Positions 55,579 through 64,000 of a stretch of DNA of 64,000 nt are shown piece by piece. The translations under genes and the position numbers were made by a program. The notes under the pieces are model-generated. The model had not been told where the DNA came from, did not search any database, and saw nothing but the letters and a program-made list of their open reading frames with translations. This DNA is from Calliopum simillimum (taxonomy: Eukaryota; Arthropoda; Insecta; Diptera; Lauxaniidae), in NCBI GenBank assembly GCA_951812925.1, contig OX638371.1, positions 36,802,101 to 36,866,100 on the forward strand, written 5' to 3'. Position 1 is the first letter of the stretch, and every line of letters begins with the position of its first letter.

Positions 55579-57694
55579 GTGAGTGTTTACTTTAAAAATG
55601 ATTTATTTATGTTTGAAAATTGCGAAAAATTCCTACGTCAATGTTGACTGCGACGGCAACGTCGAAAACGTTTACTCGCCTGTGTTCTTTCGTTGTCAAT
55701 TCTTCATAGGTTCCCGCTTTACAATTAATGCAAATGCGTGCAACATGTTGTGTTTAGTTGAAAACAATTTCGCAACTTTGTGTAAGGCTTAGTTTACTTT
55801 CGTATAAAATAAGGAAATTAATTAAAAATTTTCGTACAAGTGGAGCATGTTTCGAAGTTTTTTTTTTTCGTCTTCGTTGGTGCATTCGTGTTCCATCTTT
55901 TTGTGTATTTCTTCGCATATGGTATATGGTGCTCTCTTTCTATTCTTTCGCTAGTATTGCCATCCTTTTTCGTCAAAATAGAAAAATATCAATCTATCGA
56001 TAATAATATAAGGTGATAGTTATATAAAATTTTGAGTTTTTAGGCACGATAAGTACAACAAATTTCCCATGTTTTCATATCCAACTATGGCAATAAAAAC
56101 GCCGCATACACTACAATTCTACTCAGTTGTTTATATGGCTGGAAGCAAAGAATGTTTTCCAAATTTATATTAGAGCGGTTTACCCTTCATTGTAAAAGGC
56201 AAAATTTTTAAAATTCCAAATTTTTTCAGCACTGTTTTTCGAGTATGTTAATACGAATTGATCATAATTTAAAACACTAATTATTTGAAAATTCGGACAA
56301 AATTTTTTTGGACAGACAAAATGTGGCGGATTTGAACACAAACACTCAGTTACTGTTATCAGAAACTTTTTAAACCCAAACTTGTACGGGTACACAAAAA
56401 ACATTGAACACATCAGTATCTCATTTAATTTTATTTATTTCTTAATAGTTTTGCACATAAGAAAACAAAATTCCTTTAAATGCAATGCAGTAACTGTTTT
56501 GGTATCTTAAAAGCCTCTATAAATAAATAATAAATTATGAAATATAAGTAAAGATAAATAACCCAATTCTGTTTTTACACGGTAGATATGAAAGTTCCAG
56601 ACGAAACCGTGTAAAGACATGAAGTATGTACATAGAAAAAATTAGATTAGTTCAATATCCTCCAACCTATAAAATAGTTAAAATAAATGATTCATAGAAT
56701 CAGAAAAACTAATTTATATAAATAAAACTTAAATTTTAATCAAATAGCTTTTTTTATGAAATCGTGTAAAAGCGTAATTAACTTTTTTTTCTCGAGTGTT
56801 AAATCAAAACAGTAAAAAAAGACTGTTTAAAAACAGAATTGGTTGTATTGCTATAATTAAATCAAAACATTAAAAGAAGTAAAATAACGCAAGAGATAAA
56901 GGATTAAAAATAAGGATAGGTTTAGAAAGAGGCATAGATATCATTTAATTTATTATTCTGTATTTAATTACAACGCTTATGCAGCCAGTAACCTAATTAC
57001 AAGCTTAATAACATAGCTTAAACCTTTTACTATTCGACACTTGCTTAATATTATGAGGTAAAGAATTCCATAAACGAATAGTGCTAATAACAAACAATCT
57101 GGATGAGCTTAAATACTTATGGGCTGGGATTATAAGATTCATGATTCTTGTTAGTTGACAAAATTTAAGTTTTTCATAAAGTTTATGTGGAGTTTTACTG
57201 TATACTAGTTTATGAAAAAATGTAAGGTTCTAAATGCTAATTGAAATATGGTCAAATCTCCTTAGAGCCTTACACATCGGGTAACATTGTTGTAAGCAAC
57301 TTGCAGCTTATGAAACGAGTGAGAGTCAAACTTTGAATATACAACTTCTGAATACGTTATAAGAGGTACTATCAGTTGGACTACTAGACGCTTTTTCGTT
57401 TCGACTGGCATAATTGCAGCAGTCATCCTCAAATTTCGCAATGTGTAATATCACTTATCAATCTCAATACATTTTCATATTGATGGCAAAATCATATTGA
57501 TTCAAAGAAGTCGCATAAATATCGATACATGTACATATTAGGGATTCCAATTTTTCGACTTTTTGCAATTCCGGGATTTTCGGGATCGTATATTTTAGTC
57601 CTGGGATTTTTAGTTGATAAAATAAATTAAAAAAGAATTAAGTTCAAAATAAACGAAAAACGTATAACCGAAGTGCAGGAGCAAGTCTGCCTAT
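55579..57694. other. Probable Mi-2 intron 1, left part
   Basis: AT-rich. Contains the LINE tail at 56960-57440 and a fragment of a hAT end at 57538-57610 (TAGGGATTCCAATTTTTCGA). Nothing else recognised. Confidence 0.5.
56960..57440 (-). pseudogene. 3' end of a non-LTR retrotransposon ORF2
   Basis: The minus strand encodes YEKLKFCQLTRIMNLIIPAH, KYLSSSRLFVISTIRLWNSL and PHNIKQVSNSKRFKLCY-stop, the RLWNSLP block typical of the C-terminus of jockey/LOA-like LINE reverse transcriptases. Upstream parts are frameshifted (AASCLQQCYPMCKALRRFDH). A 5'-truncated, decayed copy. Confidence 0.75.
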
Positions 57695-60254
57695 TAGGGA
57701 TTTCAGTCCCGGGATCCCGGGATTCGAGCCTTTTTGCAGTCCCGAAAATCCCGGGATTAGTGCTACCAATCCCGGGATTTCTTTTGCAAGTTTTTTTTTG
57801 TTAAATAACAGAAAAATCACATTAAAGTAGAGATAAAACTTATTCTCTCTAGATTTAAAACTGAAATTGAGGACAATAGCCATACAGTTAATGTAAACGC
57901 AGCAAAATACTTGAAAGAAAAATTAAATCTAGTTTTGAATACCACTTCAAAAAATTTGTTTTCTAAATAATCTTATAATTATCCGACGTTTTAATGGAAG
58001 CAATTGATATATTTTGTAATGGTGGTGATAGGGGTTATTTCCTTCAGAAAACTTTCGATTATCTTTTTTCAATTCAACCAACAAGTGTTGAATCAAAAAG
58101 ATGCTTTTCGTGTGCAGCAGGGGTTGAAATAAGAAAAAAAGTATTACTGCAGAATTTTTTTTGATTATTTGCAATTTTTTTCAAAATTTTTTTAGTGCCT
58201 TATTCAAGTATTTGTTGAATACTAAATATTAATATTAAATAACAGATATCATGGCAATGATTTAATTTAAAATTGAAAATTTATAGTGAAATTTTCTTTC
58301 TTGCATTTGTAAAAATATGTTTAAAGTAGAGTTGCCGAGTACTACATTTAAGCCCAGATCGGGAGGTTAGACACCTAAGGCAACGGTTATATGCAAAATA
58401 AAATGAGTATTTAGTTTCAACGATTAACTCAAAAACAAATATATGAATTTGGCTAAATATTATTATTAGGGTAAGGGAGGGAAATATGGACCACCCATCT
58501 TTCTTTTTTAAATAAAACCCAAAATACATAAAACGAAACAATTAATTTTATGTCATTCAGTAAAGGAAACAATTTACCTTTATTCTGATTCACTTTTAGA
58601 TAAATATCTCATCAGGATAAAGAAAAAAAATTAAAAAACTGAAAATACTCAAAATGAAGATAAAAAAAAAGTGTAGTGTAATATGGACCATATAGTCCAT
58701 TTGGTACAGAAGCTGCATATAAAAGTGTCACTTCCACATTCGGCACATTTTTCATGACTCCAAGAACGTCAGCTTACACATTCAACCCAAAATTCTTCAC
58801 GTCGGTCTTCTGAGTAAAGGGTATTACAATATATGCATTTTTTATCATTTTTTTCCTTTGTAGTTAACGAATTACATATCATGACCATCAGACTCGTCAT
58901 GAAAACTGCAACTAGATTCCCCATCTGAAAAATATGATAAATACATTTGTTTTTGAGGCACGTGTTGGTGAAATAAATGGTTTTTTTTATCAAAAACTCT
59001 TGTGGTTAATCAACTAATTTGTGCTGATAAATTATAAATGGTATTCACTGACTTTATATAATTAATTAATTAAAAACGCGATGTCTTTAAAGTGAAAAAA
59101 GGGAATATACTCACTAGAAAAAAATTATCACTGATATTTTTTTAGAAAAATCAACTTCACAGAAACATACGACTCCAGCGAACGCGAAGTCTCAGCGAAG
59201 CTTTAGGTATTAGCGTTAAGTTTGAACATGAATAACGGTAAATCCTATGTATGCAGTGCCAAATAACCGTGTGGTCCATATTACCCACGTAGTCCATATT
59301 TCCCTCCCTTACCCTACAATTTTTTAAAATTTTTGACTGTTATTTCTGCAAATTTGAAGTTATTTCTGCAGAAATAGGGCATTGCTGCAGCTTATTTCAA
59401 TGCCTGGTGTGAGGTTATATATCTGTGGACTGTTGACAAAACAACCTAACTCGAAATTGGCAACTTTTCAGGAGAGCCTAAAAATTGATTAACTACTTTT
59501 CAATAATGTGGCTCAATTTAATTGATGCAGCATTGAATCTCTTCTTTTCATACATTTTAACTAATCTTAAAGTGTCAGCTGTCAAATTATTATTTTTTTT
59601 GGTTCATAACCCTTCAAATCTTGCGTGAACTATGGGACACCCTTATATCTCTGGAACAAGAAGCATATTTAAATTTTTTATTTAGGACTAAAATCCTGGA
59701 GAATTGTCAAAAAATTGTTTTGTCAAAAGTCCACAGATATGTAATAAATTAAGATATAAATTGGATGATAAAACAATAAATGCTTTAATTTTCCTATAAA
59801 CATATTTTAATAATAATAAAACTGATTAAAAGAAAAGTTATTCCTTTCAAGTCCAGCACTTGTTAAAATGTTGATCTCGCTATTTTATATAATTAAATAT
59901 GTGTGATATTTTATGTATGCATTTAACTAAGCATCCTATAATGCTGCAATGTACCTTTATGTTCGTTTTTTGAATTTTTTGTTTTTTAAAAAAGGCGTGA
60001 ATTGTTTAATGAAATGAACCTGTTTTAAGAAATTGTTCTTTAATATTTTTTACACTTTTTAAATAAAACATCTTTGTAGGGGTGTAGTAGGGGTATATAA
60101 GACAAAATATTAGGAATTTTTAATACTAAATTCCGCTTTATTTAGAAAGAAAAAAAATTCATACAAATCCCGAAAAATCCCGGGATCCCGGGATTCAAAA
60201 ATTTCTGATCCCGAAATCCCGGGATCGCAAAAAGTCCAAAAATTGGAATCCCTA
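57695..60254 (+). mobile_element. Decayed hAT transposon with 8 bp target duplication
   Basis: 2,560 bp, flanked by CTGCCTAT on both sides (57687-57694 and 60255-60262). Ends are inverted TAGGGATTTCAGTCCCGGGA and TAGGGATTCCAATTTTTGGA, each followed by repeated CCCGGGAT motifs. At about 58027-58150 the plus strand encodes FDYLFSIQPTSVESKRCFSC followed by AAG, the hAT C-terminal dimerisation motif (normally SxxSERxFSxAG). The rest of the transposase is missing. A second transposon is nested at 58467-59318. Confidence 0.88.
58467..59318 (-). mobile_element. Tc1/mariner-pogo-type element nested in the hAT
   Basis: Inverted ends GGGTAAGGGAGGGAAATATG with TA on each side. Minus-strand residue of a transposase C-terminus (58993 downward): KKCIYCNTLYSEDRREEFWV, then after one stop RSWSHEKCAECGSDTFICSF. 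This Cys/His pattern is the zinc-binding tail often found on pogo/Tigger-like DDE transposases. Internal deletion has removed the catalytic domain. ATATGGACC motifs recur inside. Confidence 0.75.
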
Positions 60255-60262
60255 CTGCCTAT

Positions 60263-60382
60263 ATAATAAAGGCCATTCTGAGTGTATTTGAAAGCGCGTT
60301 TACGCGTTCTATGTAACAGCACACGCGTTACTTGTTTGTGTTGTTAAGCGATTGATGCGCGCGCTGCAAACGCTGCCCTCTA
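60263..60382. other. Short spacer between two transposons
   Basis: Nothing recognised beyond GCG-rich strings (for example TGATGCGCGCGCTGC). Confidence 0.6.
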
Positions 60383-60384
60383 TA

Positions 60385-61213
60385 GGGGAACTGATGCTAT
60401 TGTGGTATAGTCGCATATCTCCGATTTGGGTAAGAACCTGCGAACGTTACTGCTATTATCCTGTCAGGAAACATGAAATACCAGGGATGTGTTGCTGTCA
60501 TGCACTGAACAAAATTTTTCCGATGTCAGTTGAACGAAACATAAGTCGCATGTGTTTGATTTTTTTTGCCGGATTTTTTGCAAAAAAATTTTGTTAAGAA
60601 AAAGTTGCTTTTTGGTGAAGTTTTATTTATATTCTATAAAGGTTAGTGCTACGTATTGCGAAATAGGTGTTTAACTGTGTAAATTCACAAAGTTTCCCAC
60701 TTTATTTTTAGAATTTTGTAATTTCTAAAAATTGGCCAGTGTGGTATAGTCGGGATTCGCTAATCTGGTATATGAATATTTCCTGTCATTCTTAACATTA
60801 TTTGATTGCTGTTTTTTTTTTTTTTTTTTTATAAAAACTACGAGTTTGAGAACCAATGTAAATGTTATTATGAACTTATTTCATACCTTTGAAATTTTAT
60901 ATTTGGTTATATGGTTTAGTATACCACATTACCCTACTTATATGTGCCACGTTACCAGCCCACTTTACAAGTACTGGTCAGTATATATACCACATTGCGC
61001 CACCATATATACCGCATTACCTGCCAACTTTTTGAAAACAGCTTTTTTGACTTTTTCAGATTTTGCTCAAGAACTTTGCACACATTTTATTGGAATATAT
61101 TCTGTAGCCAATACTTCAATGATCAGCATAAAAAATTAGGCTGAATTGGATATAACGGTTCTCTTGCAAATTTTATAAAAAGATTACCTATGCCATAATA
61201 GCATCAGTTCCCC
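60385..61213. mobile_element. TIR element with TA target duplication
   Basis: 829 bp bounded by TA. The ends are inverted copies GGGGAACTGATGCTATTGTG and GGGGAACTGATGCTATTATG. The interior has repeated strings such as GTGGTATAGTCG (60400, 60738) and ACCACATTACC/ACCGCATTACC (60921-61022). No transposase seen. Probably a non-autonomous Tc1/mariner-pogo derivative. Confidence 0.75.
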
Positions 61214-62270
61214 TATACCGGACAATTTAAAAAAGGTACATTTTAATAAGCAATTTATGTCTTCTTTAAAAAACAAAAATTTATAAATATATATTTCGAA
61301 AAAAAAAAAAATATACAATACATACTGACATAAACCCAGCAAACCAAAGGTTTCGAAAATTCGGCAAATCTCCGATTTCGGTACCGAAATTAATACGAAT
61401 TATTATTAATTTTGTATGAGAGGGTTGACACGAATTCGTAACGAATTTTCTGAACGAATTCGCAACGGAATTTCGGAACAAAAAAATTAATATTCTATGT
61501 AAATAATATGACTCTCCATGAAAGAGATCCTTGCACTTTTTTTTGTGCGACACACAGTTCATGAGTTATCGCAATTTGAAAGTTAACACAATTGTATGTA
61601 CGCGTCAAAGAAACGAATTTTAAAACGTTTTTTGAATTCCCTGTGTAAAAAATAAAAATTGCTGTCTTTGATTTTTGGTGACGATATGTAGTTGGTGCGA
61701 TAAAAAATAGAAAGTAAATTGAAGAATTTAAGAATGCAATTTATTGCTTTTTTTTTTGTAATATCGATTAATGTATGTATCTATATATTACGATAAACAA
61801 AACAAGATGCAAATTTCGATTTTAATATCATGCCTAAGAAAAATCAGCCATTGAAACGACTGGAAATGAAATTTTACTTACAATAGGCATTTTCAAGATA
61901 TATTCCTTTGGCAATTAAAAATGCCAACTAACCTACTCATCTTTATGTTTACGATTGTTTTTTTTAATAAATTTAAAAATGTATTTGTTTAATTTGTAAA
62001 GTGATTAAAATTGTAAAATTTGACATTTAACGTCGTGATAACGAAACAAGTTGCACTTTTTTTGTCAAATCGGAATTGAAATCGTTTTTTAATTTCCTCG
62101 CACACTATCTATCTCATTCTGCTAATTCGTTCTATCAAACATGTGATCTCGCTCACACTAATTGTTTTATTAAACAATTTTACAAATATGTATATCATTC
62201 CACTTCACTCTTCGACTTAACGAAAAGTTCCACTGCATTCCTATGGCTGGTAGTGAAGAAATAGATATTG
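61214..62270. other. AT-rich stretch, nothing recognised
   Basis: No gene, RNA or transposon end could be supported. Short palindromic strings with GAATTCG occur around 61430-61470. Confidence 0.6.
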
Positions 62271-64000
62271 TTCGATTCATTGTTGCTTGGACGTGGCAGC
62301 CATGACGTGATTTCTGACTTTGACTTGGGAACTTGCTGTGGAAAAATTCCATAAAATATAAGAAAATTGCCTTGCAAAAAACTCAAAATTGTGCAAAAAA
62401 CAAAGTTTCAAGTGTTTTGGTTAAAATTCAGTGTGCGTAAATGCAAAATATTTGTGGAAAATTGCAAAAAAATTGAAAGAAAAAAGGTCATACTTTGGTT
62501 GCACGTACGCGAGAAAAAAAAGCATAGAAATTAATTTTTTCCTACTTCGACTTGGATTTTGATTGATTTCGGCCTGCGTCTCGCGTATTAAAATCGTTAA
62601 ACGACATCGCGTTCGTAGACTGTGTTCGTTTGGTAGCTCGTCGTCGCAAGTTCGTTAAAAAAATCCGTCGTTGCGTATATATTTTGGACTTCAAAATACA
62701 TTTTTTCCTCTTAGCTATGGTTAAAAATAAAAAATTTATTCAATGTTTTAATGTGAATTTTAAAAATAATTGAGTGTCTTCAACAAATCAGTAACCAAAA
62801 TTGCTAAACCAGCCTTGGACAAATAGACGTACTTTTTTTACATCAGCCAACCTTCGTTGTGAAATATTTCCCTTCTCCCCTGTAAACTGTTTGATTTTTT
62901 AGCAAAAAAAAATTATTTCGTTAACGAACGAAAATCAAGAAATTCATAGAATTTTGTAGATGTTTTTAAAAGCATTCGTGTAGATGTAGGAAAAATATTT
63001 TTATATTTAACTGTTTTAAGTTCTAAATTCAAACGCTAAAGTAACAACTAATTAAAACAAGAAAAAAAAAAAAAAAATCAAAAAATTCCGCAAAAAAAAA
63101 CAAAAAAAAAAAAATCATCCACAACTTGGTCGACATAAGAAGTGAAAGTATTGTGCAGCCGCAGCGGCGCTCAATTGAACGGCTCACTCACACACTCGTC
63201 AGACATTCGCTATAGTGTTGTCGTCGTACCGCACGACATTCAATTCCTCATTCTCTCTTCCCCCTGCGTAGTCGTTTCGTTTTTATGACGTTTGTCGTTC
63301 AACCATCCACTGGTTTACCTCTTGCCGTCTTGATTGTCCCACTGTCCATGTACAGACAATACTTTTTTTTTTATTTATTTCCAACCTTAAACAAATTTAA
63401 AAAGTTTTATATATTATAAAAAAAGCGAAATAATTTTTTTGCCTTGTTGCTGCCCACCTTGTTGCCACCATCACCACCACCACCAATATCATCGCCACCA
63501 TCACATTCCCTGTTTATTTGTGATATACTCTACTCGAATTTGCTCGACTCTACGCGATTCAAAGTGTATTCGTCGCGTTCCATTCTACCTCTGTCGATGT
63601 CTCTGCTCGCCATTACTTGACTGTTGCTTACTGGTGATTTTCTGTTGCTCTTTTTTATTTGGGGGGTTTTCCCATTGTTGTTGCTGTTATATATGGCATT
63701 GATTACCGTAATATGTCTATCCGACCGTCGAATTTCACAAAAACAAAACTTAACATACTTTTTGTGGGCTTGTCCACCGTTACTACTTGTTTTGGAGCAT
63801 TGGAATTTCAATCTGTTTTATTTCTACTCGCTGTTTTTTTTTCGAAAATTTAACGCTAAAGAACAAAAATGGGTATGTACATGTGTACTATACTTAATCC
63901 TAGTGAAATTTATAACTAAACGGAATCACTTTATTAATTTAAATCAAAATGATAGTTCTCTCATAACTTTTGTGAGATAAACTATAATGGAAATAGTCTG
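62271..64000. other. Possible promoter/5' UTR region, unassigned
   Basis: The 62570-62660 and 63120-63300 parts are richer in CG and CA than the surroundings (GTTCGTAGACTGTGTTCG, GCAGCCGCAGCGGCGC, CACTCACACACTCGTC), as often seen at fly gene starts. Separated by A-rich runs and a CACCAC/CATCAC microsatellite (63455-63510). No coding exon with credible splice sites was identified. It may be an alternative 5' exon of the Mi-2 candidate or another gene. Confidence 0.3.

Noticed and set aside
63439..63702. Cys/His-rich plus-strand frame near the right edge
   Set aside because: It translates a CACCAC/CATCAC microsatellite and flanking T/C-rich DNA; no domain and no splice context.
1..64000. CRISPR array, bacterial operon or phage features
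   Set aside because: Spliced fly genes and eukaryotic retrotransposons throughout. Regular spaced repeats are absent; the 28365-28560 array is PBS-derived.

Overview
Nuclear DNA of a fly, most likely a higher (schizophoran) dipteran. The window holds spliced genes whose proteins resemble their Drosophila counterparts: Grasp65, Zmynd10, RpS12 and what looks like the first coding exon of Mi-2. They sit in AT-rich DNA loaded with transposable elements, and more than half of the window is transposon. All identifications are by eye; no database search was run.

Layout. 1-2740: leader and 5' LTR of a minus-strand Ty3/gypsy element (D) that runs off the left edge. 2741-4844: unannotated DNA with a repeated 14-mer. 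4845-7227: decayed copia element. 7528-8943: Grasp65 (minus). 9376-10873: two inverted-repeat elements. 11170-16508: Zmynd10 (plus, 5 exons), with a 3.7 kb last intron full of small repeats. 16757-17573: RpS12 (minus), convergent with Zmynd10. 17674-32387: element A, a 14.7 kb minus-strand Ty3/gypsy element with two 3,827 bp LTRs and a 4 bp target duplication (ATAG), inserted about 100 bp upstream of the RpS12 start site. 33859-52332: related element B (plus, LTRs about 3,337 bp, target duplication AATT), whose integrase gene is split by element C (42895-47787, minus, 242 bp LTRs, target duplication TATT). 52333-55110: inverted repeats and small MITEs. 55542-55578: probable Mi-2 first coding exon. 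56950-61213: LINE tail, a hAT element with a Tc1/mariner-pogo element inside it, and another TIR element. 61214-64000: AT-rich DNA and a possible promoter region.

Most notable system. Elements A and B are related giant-LTR elements, of the general kind of Osvaldo/Ulysses/Woot. Their LTRs contain degraded, intron-free copies of host genes in sense orientation near the start of U3: an ACAP/CenB1A (BAR-PH-ArfGAP) copy in A and a transgelin/calponin (Chd64-type) copy in B. The smaller LTR of D has an unidentified coding-like stretch in the same place. A and B also both carry a sense-strand tRNA-Lys(CTT)-like sequence about 140-155 bp before the 3' LTR. Their PBS begins with the tRNA-Lys complement, and element D has a perfect 18-nt tRNA-Lys PBS. 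A and B share a stem-loop near the 3' end of the LTR, and both lack an obvious polypurine tract. Neither is intact: A gag has two in-frame stops, and B pol has two frameshifts plus the C insertion. The LTRs of A look identical, so A inserted very recently.
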